From contig NZ_JAMXBH010000017.1 of the NCBI RefSeq assembly GCF_023913735.1, forward strand, positions 40,374-104,373: DNA of 64,000 nucleotides, read 5' to 3'. Source of the DNA: Pseudarthrobacter raffinosi (GTDB lineage: Bacteria > Actinomycetota > Actinomycetes > Actinomycetales > Micrococcaceae). This document shows positions 27,809-35,754 of this stretch, one piece after another. The notes beneath the pieces are model-generated. The model saw only the letters and a list, made by a program, of their open reading frames with translations. It was not told the DNA's origin and did no database searches. Made by a program: the position numbers and the translations under genes. The stretch's first letter is position 1; each line of letters starts with the position of its first letter.

Positions 27809-28735
27809 ATGGCCACGCAACTGGTGACAACGGCCGCAGAGCTCAGGGAGGCGAGTGCCCGGCTGCTCGCACAGAAGGCGGGCAGGTCCCAGGGCCTGGT
27901 GCCCACCATGGGCGCGCTGCATGAAGGCCACGCCCGGCTGGCGCGCACCGCCGTCGAACAGAACGACGTAGTGGTGGCGTCCATCTTTGTGAACCCGCTC
28001 CAGTTCGGCGATGCGGTGGATCTGGACCGGTACCCGCGCACGCTCGACGCCGATCTTGCCCTGCTTGAGGAACAGGGCGTGGACCTCGTGTTTGCGCCTC
28101 CGGTGGAAGAGGTCTATCCCGGCGGCGAGCCGCTGGTCCGCGTGACCGCCGGCACCCTGGGGGAAAAGTGGGAAGGCGCCACACGGCCGGGCCATTTCGA
28201 CGGGGCCCTCACCGTGGTTGCCAAGCTGCTGCACTACGGCATCCCCGGCGCAGGGCTTCCACCGGCCGGTGCTTTTGCCTCAGGCGGCGGGGGACTGCCG
28301 GCCTATCGGGCCTATTTCGGGCAAAAGGACGCCCAGCAGCTGGCGCTGGTGCGCCGTATGGTGGCGGACCTGAATTTCCCCGTCGAAATTGTTGCCGTGC
28401 CCACCGTCCGGTCCGCGGACGGGCTGGCCCTTTCCAGCCGCAACCGGTTCCTCTCCGCAGAGGAGCGCGAGGCCGCCCTGGTGTTGTCACGGGCGCTGCG
28501 GCTCCTGGCGGAGCGGGCAACTGCCCACCAGCCGCTTGATCTGGAATCGGCCCGGGCCATGGTTGAATCGCAGTCGTTGGTGGGACTGGACTACTTCGAC
28601 GTCGTGGATCCGCTCACCCTTGAGCCGCTGGCCGAGAACTGCCGGAAAGTCCCGTTCCGCGGCGAAGGCCTGGCTCTCATCGCCGCCAAGGTGGGGCCGG
28701 TCCGGCTGATCGACAACGTGCCGCTGAGCAGCTGA
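27809..28735 (+). CDS. panC: pantothenate synthetase
   Basis: Condenses pantoate and beta-alanine with ATP. 308 residues with the HIGH-type motif in [39 protein letters not shown], and the KMSKS-like [16 protein letters not shown] 27809 starts one base after the DUF2520 stop. Unusual: between VVAKLLHYG and [12 protein letters not shown] there is a Gly/Ala/Pro-rich insert of about 20 residues where most PanC proteins have a short helix. It could be a lineage-specific loop. Confidence 0.93.
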   Translation: MATQLVTTAAELREASARLLAQKAGRSQGLVPTMGALHEGHARLARTAVEQNDVVVASIFVNPLQFGDAVDLDRYPRTLDADLALLEEQGVDLVFAPPVEEVYPGGEPLVRVTAGTLGEKWEGATRPGHFDGALTVVAKLLHYGIPGAGLPPAGAFASGGGGLPAYRAYFGQKDAQQLALVRRMVADLNFPVEIVAVPTVRSADGLALSSRNRFLSAEEREAALVLSRALRLLAERATAHQPLDLESARAMVESQSLVGLDYFDVVDPLTLEPLAENCRKVPFRGEGLALIAAKVGPVRLIDNVPLSS

Positions 28736-29027
28736 CATGTAGGGTCCGCTTCCGGGGCGCGCAAGGCCTCGGATTCCTGTCCGTCTGTCTCGGCATGGGC
28801 TATGCTGAACTTGTTGCCCCAGACCCTGGCATCGCCTTATGTCGGCGTACTCCAGGAGGACAAATTTCACGCAGGGCACCCCAAACTTCTTCCGCAGTTA
28901 TCCTCGGCCTTTTGTGTTGCCCGGCTCCTGTCTGCCCGGCGCAGCCGCATACACGGCAAGCGGGATGCTCGCGTGTATTCCCTATCCCCGTGGCCTACCG
29001 GCCACGCTCAAGTCAGGAGCGAATCCA
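28736..29027. other. 292-base leader region before the GAF-ANTAR island
   Basis: No convincing gene. A -10-like TATGCT occurs at 28801-28806. The remainder may be a leader for the downstream small gene. Several open frames cross it but lack domain content or a ribosome binding site. Confidence 0.35.
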
Positions 29028-29249
29028 ATGATCCGCACAATCGATGACGGGCTGTCCTATCTCGTCAAAGTGAATCACGCGTCCGTCCTGGACGACTATT
29101 TGAATTCGGCCGTTGACATGGCCCGCCAGTTTGCCTCCAGCACTGGCCTGTGCGGGATTCTGGTAACCCGCCACGCACACGACACCTATACCGTTATGGT
29201 CAGCGAGGCCGTACTTTTCGGCGAGACCCGTGAGCGCCACGATCCCTAA
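29028..29249 (+). CDS. small hypothetical protein at the start of the ANTAR island
   Basis: A 73-residue protein, MIRTIDDGLSYLVKVNHASV at its N-terminus, with a helix-strand pattern (ARQFASSTGLCGILVTRHAHDTYTVMVSEAV) and no membrane segment. ATG 29028 has AGGAG eight bases upstream; a longer frame reaching back to 28839 lacks such support. Its stop is 13 bases before the next small gene. The ILVTRHAHDTYTVMVSE strand pair could be a partial GAF-like or sensor fold, but I do not recognise a family. Confidence 0.6.
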   Translation: MIRTIDDGLSYLVKVNHASVLDDYLNSAVDMARQFASSTGLCGILVTRHAHDTYTVMVSEAVLFGETRERHDP

Positions 29250-29262
29250 GGTGGAGGGGGCG

Positions 29263-29487
29263 ATGGCCAACCACGTCGCAGCTGACGGATTCACGCCGAT
29301 CGGATGGCAGGCCTACGAAATTATCTACTCGATCTTGGAGGACCCGGCACCGGATCTGGCTGACGTCAAATGGCGCCTTCGCAGGTGTGTGGCCGCCCAC
29401 CCGGGCGCACCGGAACGGGCGTTGCGTGACCACCTGATGGTCACCTCAGAGATGGCCAATGCCAACGGACAGGAAGGGCCGGACTGA
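29263..29487 (+). CDS. small protein, member of a paralogous pair in the ANTAR island
   Basis: A 74-residue acidic protein containing RLRRCVAAHPGAPERALRDH near 43-62. The same motif (RLRRCVAQNPGKPERALLEQ) occurs in the 93-residue product of 31039-31320 on the other strand, so the two are homologous. ATG 29263 has GGAGGGGG upstream. It looks mainly helical and soluble. It lies 14 bases after the preceding small gene and 126 before the first GAF-ANTAR gene. Function unknown. Confidence 0.65.
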   Translation: MANHVAADGFTPIGWQAYEIIYSILEDPAPDLADVKWRLRRCVAAHPGAPERALRDHLMVTSEMANANGQEGPD

Positions 29488-29613
29488 GGCCCGGTCGGCG
29501 ACGACGGGCGGGTTCGCCGCAATCTGTATCCTTGAAGTGACAACTCCGCCGTTCCGGTTCAGCCTGCCGCCGGATCTTTCACTGCGGGATGATTCAGGGA
29601 TCAGAGGCTCACC

Positions 29614-30309
29614 ATGGACATTGCACCCGATATGGTTGCCGGTGACCAGAACGTGTGTGCTCCATATCTGGAGAAGCTGCCCATAACGGGTGCCGCGGTG
29701 TCCCTCTTCGGCGGCTCTGCCGCGGAGACCCTGGTCTCCGCCAGCGACGAACTCGCCGCCCGCCTGGACGAACTGCAGTTCAACCTCGGCGAAGGCCCGC
29801 GGTGGCGGGCCCACAAGACCCGCTTGCCCGTGCTGATCCCCGACGCACAGTCCACAGCCGACGACGAATGGCCCATGTTCCGGCAGGCGATCGCCGGGAC
29901 GGACGCAGCCGCGCTGTTCGTTTTTCCACTCACAGTAGGCGCGATGGACCTCGGTGTTGTTGAGCTGTATCACGCCGTTCGTGGAAACCTGAACCGGTCG
30001 GACCAGTCGATGGCGGCCGTACTTGCCGGGCAGACTTCCTGGTACCTCCTGCGCAAGATCCTGAGCCTCAGCTCAACGGATACGGATCCAGCCCTGGAGC
30101 CGGCGCTTATGTCGCGCCGCGAGATCCACCAGGCCACCGGGATGGTACTGGCGCAGTCTGGTGCTACGGCAGCGGAATCCTTGCTTTTGTTGCGTGCCTA
30201 CGCTTTTGCCAATGACCTCACGTTGGGGGAGACGGCCGCCGCTGTGCTCGAAAGAAGGCTCAGCTTCGACACCGACAAGGGTGGGGCCAGCGGATCTGCC
30301 CTGCAGTAA
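29614..30309 (+). CDS. GAF-ANTAR domain antitermination regulator
   Basis: A 231-residue two-domain protein. The N-terminal GAF-like sensor (about 15-150) contains GEGPRWRAHKTRLPVLIPD. The C-terminal ANTAR RNA-binding domain (about 165-220) has the helical pattern SRREIHQATGMVLAQSGATAAESLLLLRAYAFANDLTLGETAAAVLE, with the conserved Gln-Ala-x-Gly-Met. ANTAR proteins typically bind twin hexaloop hairpins in nascent RNA to prevent termination. ATG 29614. No own target hairpin pair was identified nearby. Confidence 0.88.
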   Translation: MDIAPDMVAGDQNVCAPYLEKLPITGAAVSLFGGSAAETLVSASDELAARLDELQFNLGEGPRWRAHKTRLPVLIPDAQSTADDEWPMFRQAIAGTDAAALFVFPLTVGAMDLGVVELYHAVRGNLNRSDQSMAAVLAGQTSWYLLRKILSLSSTDTDPALEPALMSRREIHQATGMVLAQSGATAAESLLLLRAYAFANDLTLGETAAAVLERRLSFDTDKGGASGSALQ

Positions 30310-30318
30310 AATAGGGCC

Positions 30319-31029
30319 ATGGTAACCAGTACCCGCGCCGAGCGCGCCAGTGCGGCGTTCGTCAAGCTCACTGACACGCTGGTGGCCGACTACGACGTCG
30401 TGGATCTTCTGCATATCCTGGTGGAGGAATCCGTGGGTCTCCTTGACGTCGCAGCCGCGGGTCTGTTGCTTGCCGATCCCAGCGGAGAACTGCAGGTTGT
30501 CGCATCCACCAGCGAGCAGAGCCAACTCGTCGAGGTGCTCCAGCTTCAAGCCGGAGCCGGTCCCTGCGTTGAGTGCTACGTGACAGGGTCGGCAGTCTCA
30601 GTGGACGACATTGCCGGGCTTACCAAGTGGCTGGGTTTTCGCCAAGCCGCGCTGTCGCAGGGCTTCCGCTCCGTGCATGCTGTGCCCATGCGCGTTCACG
30701 GCAGGATTATCGGGGCCATGGGTCTGTTCGGGGCCCGGGAGGGTTTCCTGACTGCAGAGGATGCCGCGATCGGCCAGGCCCTTGCCGACGTCGCCACTAT
30801 CAGCCTTATGCAGGAACGCACCATCAGGGAAGCGGTACTGGTCAACGAGCAGCTGCAGCTGGCATTGAACACCCGGGTGCTGATTGAGCAGGCCAAGGGC
30901 GTCATTGCCCATACCGCCGGGGTGGACATGGACGCGGCATTCAACCTGCTGCGGAACCATGCCCGCGCCAACAGCCAGAGCCTGCACATGACCGCCGGGC
31001 GCATTGTGGACCGCAGCCTCACGTTGTAA
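30319..31029 (+). CDS. GAF-ANTAR domain antitermination regulator (second copy)
   Basis: A 236-residue protein, GAF-2 domain at about 20-165 (VDLLHILVEESVGLLDVAAAGLLLADPSGELQVVAS, GPCVECYVTG, MRVHGRIIGAMGLFG) and ANTAR domain at about 175-232 (LNTRVLIEQAKGVIAHTAGVDMDAAFNLLRNHARANSQSLHMTAGRIVD). It starts nine bases after the first GAF-ANTAR stop, so the two form an operon. This copy is the canonical form with EQAKGVIA; the upstream one is more divergent. The ligand is unknown. Confidence 0.9.
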   Translation: MVTSTRAERASAAFVKLTDTLVADYDVVDLLHILVEESVGLLDVAAAGLLLADPSGELQVVASTSEQSQLVEVLQLQAGAGPCVECYVTGSAVSVDDIAGLTKWLGFRQAALSQGFRSVHAVPMRVHGRIIGAMGLFGAREGFLTAEDAAIGQALADVATISLMQERTIREAVLVNEQLQLALNTRVLIEQAKGVIAHTAGVDMDAAFNLLRNHARANSQSLHMTAGRIVDRSLTL

Positions 31030-31038
31030 GGCAGGCTG

Positions 31039-31320
31039 TTACTGCGTTGATTCACCCTGCAGGTCGCGGTTGAGCATCAGCTGTTCAAGGAGTGCACGTT
31101 CGGGCTTGCCCGGGTTCTGGGCGACGCAGCGGCGCAACCTGGCCCGGGCCAGCTCCTCGCCGGGAGCCGTTCCACGGAGCACTTCATCAATGATTTCCTG
31201 CGCCTGCCACCGCAAGGATTCCCGCGCGAAGTGCCGGACCTCGGCGGACGCATCGGTGCTTTCTATCCAGGGGTCAGTGTCGCCACACGGGATAAAATCG
31301 AACGTTCGCTCTGCTGACAT
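31039..31320 (-). CDS. small protein paralogous to 29263-29487
   Basis: A 93-residue soluble helical protein with RLRRCVAQNPGKPERALLEQ (about 62-81), matching the motif of the 74-residue protein at 29263-29487. The N-terminal half (DFIPCGDTDPWIESTD) differs. It is convergent with the second GAF-ANTAR gene (nine bases apart), so the two related small genes bracket the GAF-ANTAR pair. ATG 31320 is preceded by GGAGG. Function unknown. Confidence 0.65.
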   Translation of the reverse strand: MSAERTFDFIPCGDTDPWIESTDASAEVRHFARESLRWQAQEIIDEVLRGTAPGEELARARLRRCVAQNPGKPERALLEQLMLNRDLQGESTQ

Positions 31321-31432
31321 CGGGGCCTCCTTGCGCCAGGCCGACGGGCTTTAGAGGGTCCCGCCGGCGTCATCGCACTGCGTCTGGGAAAAACACTACA
31401 GCGAGTAAGACCGGTCTGTCTGCGCCTTGGAG

Positions 31433-31448
31433 TAAACTATTCGTACGA
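31433..31448 (+). promoter_or_regulatory. putative -10 element and palindrome at the tetR start
   Basis: A -10-like TAAACT (31433-31438) lies nine bases before the tetR ATG, with the perfect palindrome TCGTACGA (31441-31448) overlapping the first base of the start codon. No ribosome binding site is at proper distance. This fits a leaderless transcript and autorepression, both inferred. Confidence 0.4.
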
Positions 31449-32080
31449 TGATTTCCGATGCAGACCACACTGCAGAACCCGCGCTGTCTCCTGCGGAGTT
31501 AGCCGCCGAGGCGCCATTTCTTCCTGCCGATTCCCGGGGCCGGATCCTTGCAGTAGCCTACGAACTGTTTTCCCGCCGCGGTGTGCGGGACGTGGGGGTT
31601 AACGAACTGATCGAACGTTCCGGCGTGGCAAAGGCAACTTTTTACCGGCACTTCCCGTCCAAGGATGCACTGGTCTTGGCGTTCCTGGAGCAGCGGGACC
31701 AGGTATGGACAGTTGATGCCATCGTTGGCCAGGCCAAACTGCGCGGCACTACCCCCACTGAACAGCTCCTTGCCATCTTCGACGTCTTCGGCGACTGGTT
31801 CCTGCGCGACGACTTCGAGGCCTGCTCCTTCATCAACATCCTGCTGGAAATGGGCCCGGCCCATCCGCTGGGCCAGGCCAGCATTGACTACCTGGCCAGG
31901 ATCAGGGGCCATGTGCAGGCCCTCGCGGAGCAGGCCGGGCTGGACCGCCCCGAGGATTTCGCCCGGTCGTGGCACATCCTGATGAAGGGGTCCATCGTCT
32001 CAGCCACCGAAGGGGACACCCAAGCGGCCAAGCGGGCCCAGCAGATGGCCAGCTGGCTGATTGAGCACCACCGCAGCTGA
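31448..32080 (+). CDS. TetR/AcrR family transcriptional regulator
   Basis: A 210-residue regulator. The N-terminal HTH (about 25-75) reads SRGRILAVAYELFSRRGVRDVGVNELIERSGVAKATFYRHFPSKDALVLAFLEQRD, a canonical TetR signature. The C-terminal ligand and dimerisation domain includes FEACSFINILLEMG, in the TetR_C_33-like style. The ligand cannot be predicted. It is divergent from the small gene at 31320 and probably binds the TCGTACGA palindrome at its own start. The nearest candidate targets are the serine hydrolase and the exporter downstream, but no matching palindrome was noticed there. Confidence 0.88.
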   Translation: MISDADHTAEPALSPAELAAEAPFLPADSRGRILAVAYELFSRRGVRDVGVNELIERSGVAKATFYRHFPSKDALVLAFLEQRDQVWTVDAIVGQAKLRGTTPTEQLLAIFDVFGDWFLRDDFEACSFINILLEMGPAHPLGQASIDYLARIRGHVQALAEQAGLDRPEDFARSWHILMKGSIVSATEGDTQAAKRAQQMASWLIEHHRS

Positions 32081-32199
32081 CCACCCGGCCTCACAGTCAC
32101 TTAAGCCCCGGCGCGAGCGGACACTTAAGCCACCTGCCCACGAATGCTCCGTTCCCTCAATGCCGAGCGCCGGATTGCACGGAGTCAACAGCACCTTGC

Positions 32200-33102
32200 C
32201 TATCCCGCCGGAAAGAGCGTCCCGACGACTGCCCGCGTCAGATCGTGGATCATTTCGGTCCGTTCGGCCTCGTCGGTGCTATCGGCGCCTTCGGTGAAGA
32301 TCACCGGCGCATACGTTGTCCCGCCATGTTCCAAAAGGGCTGCGTCATGGAGGTTTCCTCCAAGCTGGCCGTATTTGTGATAGACGGTAATGCCGGGCCC
32401 CGAGGCGGCGGGGATTAGTTCCTCGTTGTTGGTTTCCTGCATGTACCCCAGCAACTGTGCGGTATTGATGGGGTTAAGCAGCCGTCCGGCGTACAGCTTC
32501 GTCAGGACCTGGGCCACTTCCCCGGGAGTCAGCCGGTTGTCTTCGGGATCGTAGGCTATGCCAATCGAGGCGGCATACTGGATCAGCCGCTGGTAGCCGA
32601 GCCTGTCCATCAACAGAAGCCAGGAATCATTGTTGCTGCTGTTGATCATGGACTTGAGCTGGAACGCGGCAGTGAAGTTCCCCAGCGTCTCATCGAGGCG
32701 CACTTCACCGGCCTCTACAAGCTTGAGATAGGCCGCTGCGGTGATGAGCTTGGCAGTGCTGGCCGCAGGATAGGCCGCCGTGTCGCCAAAAGTGCGGACC
32801 GGTCCGCCCGCTGTATCCGCGACGGCCACGCCAACGCGGAAGCCGGAGACCCTGCTGATAATCCTCGCGATGCTCCCGTCCTCGGCGCCTGCACCAACCG
32901 CGGCCATGGCGCCAACCGGCCCGGTCCCGGCGAAGGGGGCATTCACGGTTCCGGTGACGCCCTCAGAGCGGACCACGGCCGAAGTGACGGCAGCCAGCAA
33001 AACCATCAAAGCGGCAGCCACCGAAAGAACCAGGGACAACGGGCTTCGGCCAGCGCCGTGGTAGTGGCGGCCTGCCGGATATGCGGAGGAGTACGCGTCC
33101 AA
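32200..33102 (-). CDS. membrane-anchored serine hydrolase, class A beta-lactamase fold
   Basis: A 300-residue exported protein. An N-terminal anchor lies at about 20-45 (LSLVLSVAAALMVLLAAVTSAVV). The beta-lactamase class A-like domain has the SxxK motif STAKLITAA (near 134-142), an SxN-like SSNNDSW, and HKYGQLGG where KTG usually lies. The Glu166 omega loop is not obvious, so it is more likely a beta-lactamase-like esterase or peptidase (beta-lactamase2 family) than a true resistance enzyme. It is encoded opposite to the flanking tetR and exporter genes. Confidence 0.75.
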   Translation of the reverse strand: MDAYSSAYPAGRHYHGAGRSPLSLVLSVAAALMVLLAAVTSAVVRSEGVTGTVNAPFAGTGPVGAMAAVGAGAEDGSIARIISRVSGFRVGVAVADTAGGPVRTFGDTAAYPAASTAKLITAAAYLKLVEAGEVRLDETLGNFTAAFQLKSMINSSNNDSWLLLMDRLGYQRLIQYAASIGIAYDPEDNRLTPGEVAQVLTKLYAGRLLNPINTAQLLGYMQETNNEELIPAASGPGITVYHKYGQLGGNLHDAALLEHGGTTYAPVIFTEGADSTDEAERTEMIHDLTRAVVGTLFPAG

Positions 33103-33333
33103 CTGGGGCTCCTGCCTGACCGCTTGCGCGGTCGAACATCACTAGAGGCCCCAGCCCCGACTCATAACTAAGTGCGCTGATTAAACCACACCGGCCAGCC
33201 AAAACGACCGCTCAGAAAAAGCCCGTGCCGAAGAAAATCCTGTTCGCCGGAATTACTCCGGCCGGTAGAGTGTTTGAACCTGCAGCGACGATGCTCGCGA
33301 GCCACTTCATTCTTACTCCCTGGGGGAACACCC

Positions 33334-34800
33334 ATGTCTATAGAAGTCTCTTCGAACGCCTCCGGGCGGCCCGGGCCGGTTGCGGCGCCGAAGTCCTCCG
33401 TGCCGGAGAAGATGTCCCGCGAATCGGTGACCATCATCGCCACCTTGCTCGTGGCGACCTTTGTGGTGATCCTGAACGAGACCATCATGAATGTTGCCCT
33501 GCAGCGGCTGATGGTTGACCTTGGCGTGGACGCGCCCACCGTTCAGTGGCTCTCCACCGGCTTTATGCTCACCATGGCCGTGGTCATCCCCACCACCGGG
33601 TTCATCCTCCAAAGCCTGTCCACGCGGGCCGTCTTTATGCTGGCCATGGGACTTTTCGCCGGCGGCACCGCCCTGGCCGCAGTGGCTCCAGGTTTTGAGA
33701 TCCTGCTCCTGGCCCGCATCGTCCAGGCCGGCGGCACGGCCATCATGCTTCCGTTGCTGATGACCACCATCCTTACCCTCGTCCCACTGGCCAAGCGCGG
33801 CGCTGTGATGGGCAACGTCAGTATCGCCATCTCCGTGGCACCGGCCATGGGGCCGACAGTCTCCGGGCTGATCCTGGAGCACTTCACCTGGCGCTTTATG
33901 TTCGTCTTTGTCCTGCCGGTCGCCTTGGCCGCGCTGGCCATCGGCGCCAAGTACCTGACGAACGTGGGCGAAACCGAGAAGACCAAGCTCGACTTCCTCT
34001 CCGTACTTCTGACGGTTCCTGCCTTCGGTGGCCTGGTGTACGGTCTCAGCCAGATCGGCGGCGGCCAAAGCGGTCCGAGCGCCGTGGCCATCGCCGCGCT
34101 GGTCATCGGAGTCGCCAGCCTGACGGTCTTTGTGCTCCGCCAGCTCCGGCTGCAGAAGGCCGAAGCCCCGCTGCTGGACCTCCGCGCCTTCAACTTCAGG
34201 ATGTTCACGGTCTCCGTGCTGCTGATGGTGGTGGCCATGATGGCGCTCTTCGGCGGCGTGATCCTGCTGCCGCTCTACCTGCAGGAAATCCGCGGCCTGG
34301 GTTCGCTGGAGACCGGGCTCGCGCTGCTTCCGGGCGGGCTGGCGATGGGCCTGCTGGGCCCGTTCATCGGCCGGCTGTTCGACAAAGTGGGCCCGCTGCC
34401 GCTCACCGTCACCGGTTCCATACTCATGGTGCTGGCGCTGTGGCAATTTACAACGCTCGACGCCGGCACTCCGGTCTGGTGGATCGTCACCCTCCACGTG
34501 GGGCTGAGTTTCGGCCTGGCGCTGCTGTTCACCCCGGCATTTACCACCGGCCTGAACCCGCTGCCGCCGCATCTCTACTCGCACGGCTCGGCGATCATGA
34601 GCACCGCCCAGCAGGTAGCCGGCGCCGCCGGCACGGCGCTGCTGGTATCCATTTTCGCCGTCGTCTCGGCCGCGTCCGGCCTCGTTGCCGGCATGAGCGC
34701 AGCGTTCCTGACGGCAACCGTCATAGCCCTCGCCGCCGTCGTACTTTCCGCGATGATGCGCAAAACAGAAGGCGCCGCCCCGGGCCACGGCGTCCACTAG
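33334..34800 (+). CDS. DHA2-type MFS multidrug efflux transporter
   Basis: A 488-residue inner-membrane proton-coupled exporter of the EmrB/QacA (DHA2) group, with about 14 predicted helices. The signatures are NETIMNVALQRLMVDLGVDAPTVQWLSTGFMLTMAVVIPTTGF (helix 1-2 region, motif D1-like) and LVPLAKRGAVMGNVSIAISVAPAMGPTVSGLILEHFTWRFMF (motif C/antiporter region). ATG 33334 follows a CTGGGGGAA. An in-frame ATG-type extension to 33274 lacks support. Substrates are unknown; TetR and hydrolases nearby hint at detoxification. Confidence 0.9.
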   Translation: MSIEVSSNASGRPGPVAAPKSSVPEKMSRESVTIIATLLVATFVVILNETIMNVALQRLMVDLGVDAPTVQWLSTGFMLTMAVVIPTTGFILQSLSTRAVFMLAMGLFAGGTALAAVAPGFEILLLARIVQAGGTAIMLPLLMTTILTLVPLAKRGAVMGNVSIAISVAPAMGPTVSGLILEHFTWRFMFVFVLPVALAALAIGAKYLTNVGETEKTKLDFLSVLLTVPAFGGLVYGLSQIGGGQSGPSAVAIAALVIGVASLTVFVLRQLRLQKAEAPLLDLRAFNFRMFTVSVLLMVVAMMALFGGVILLPLYLQEIRGLGSLETGLALLPGGLAMGLLGPFIGRLFDKVGPLPLTVTGSILMVLALWQFTTLDAGTPVWWIVTLHVGLSFGLALLFTPAFTTGLNPLPPHLYSHGSAIMSTAQQVAGAAGTALLVSIFAVVSAASGLVAGMSAAFLTATVIALAAVVLSAMMRKTEGAAPGHGVH

Positions 34801-34814
34801 CGGACACCGCCAAT

Positions 34815-34878
34815 CCAACGCGGGGTCACATTGCGCCCTTCCGGACCGCCGGATGGGGCGATAAGTGACCCGCGTTGG
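34815..34878. repeat. long imperfect hairpin between exporter and hydrolase genes (H5)
   Basis: The left arm CCAACGCGGGGTCACATT (from 34815) pairs with a right arm ending GTGACCCGCGTTGG (34878), about 24 bases with a bulge and mismatches. It sits between converging genes. The core GCGGGGTCAC and following GCCC are shared with hairpin H3 (11771-11825). Confidence 0.75.
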
Positions 34879-34889
34879 AGTGATGGAGG

Positions 34890-35720
34890 CTAGCCGGCGA
34901 AGAAGTCGCTCAGCTCGGTGATGAGCTTGTCCGGGGCGCGGAGGACGCCGTCGTGGCCGGCCCCCTGCAGGATGGTGTAGCTGGAGCCGGTCAGGATGTC
35001 GTGGATCTGGCCGCAGGCAACACCGAAGTACGCGGGGCTCTTCTCGCCCACAATAATCAGCGTTTCCAGGGGCAGTTCCAGGAAGGGCTCGGCTGGCATG
35101 TCCGCGGCGATGATCGCTTTGATTTCCCGGACGCCGGTGCGCATCAGTTCACGCTGCTGCTTGCCTACGTGGGTGCCGGCGGTGAGCTTGTTGGCGATGG
35201 TGAGCATGGACAGCGGCATCCGTGAGAAGGCGCCGGTCTCCAGGCCCTTGGTGAGCACGGCCAGGGCGCGGTCGTCGTCCCCGGCAGCCGTGGCGCGTTC
35301 GTATTCAGTGGTCCAGTCGGCCTTCACACTGTGGTTCACGGACACAGCCGGGTCATACACGGCCAGCCGCTCCACCGGAAGGGTCCGGGCCGCGTGCAGG
35401 GCCACCGCGCCGCCGAAGCTGTGGCCAAAGACGTCCGTGCTGGACGTGTGTTTCATAACGGCGTCCAGGTCCCGGATGTCCGCGTCCAGCGTGTAATCCT
35501 CGGCCTGCGGCGACGACGAACCCCGGCCCCTGCGGTTGAACGTGTGGACCGGGCGGCCCAAGGCGGCGCTGAGCTTCTGGGCGAACTTTGTGTAGTCGGC
35601 GGCGGTCACCATGGAGGCCGGGACCACAACCACGCCGGAGCCGGCGGACGCCAGTTCAGCACCCGTGGAGTAGAGCTCCAGCGTGCCGCCGTCGGGGGTC
35701 TTGATGTTCTCGCTCGTCAT
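34890..35720 (-). CDS. alpha/beta hydrolase (tandem copy 1 of 3)
   Basis: A 276-residue soluble alpha/beta hydrolase. The nucleophile elbow GHSFGG (near 118-123) precedes AVALHAARTLPVERLAVYDPAV. FNRRGRGSSSPQAEDYTLDADIRDLDAVMKH is the cap-proximal region shared with two neighbouring genes. The Asp comes from the LETLIIVGEKSP region and the catalytic His from GAGHDGVLRAPDK near the C-terminus. It shares the same layout and motifs with the products of 35755-36618 and 36657-37541, showing local duplication. No substrate is implied. Confidence 0.85.
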   Translation of the reverse strand: MTSENIKTPDGGTLELYSTGAELASAGSGVVVVPASMVTAADYTKFAQKLSAALGRPVHTFNRRGRGSSSPQAEDYTLDADIRDLDAVMKHTSSTDVFGHSFGGAVALHAARTLPVERLAVYDPAVSVNHSVKADWTTEYERATAAGDDDRALAVLTKGLETGAFSRMPLSMLTIANKLTAGTHVGKQQRELMRTGVREIKAIIAADMPAEPFLELPLETLIIVGEKSPAYFGVACGQIHDILTGSSYTILQGAGHDGVLRAPDKLITELSDFFAG

Positions 35721-35754
35721 GATCCGAGCCTAGCCGAGCAACCTGCGGAAAGCC

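Noticed and set aside
28802..29047. Possible small gene before the ANTAR island
   Set aside because: No ribosome binding site and unusual composition; it overlaps the better supported start at 29028 in another frame.
32200..33102. True class A beta-lactamase resistance gene
   Set aside because: The usual SDN and KTG motifs are altered (SSNND and HKYG) and the Glu166 loop is not evident, so only the fold is claimed.
33313..34818. A 501-codon minus-strand frame opposite the exporter
   Set aside because: Composition is His/Gln/Gly/Asp-rich without domain content; the plus strand encodes a DHA2 transporter.
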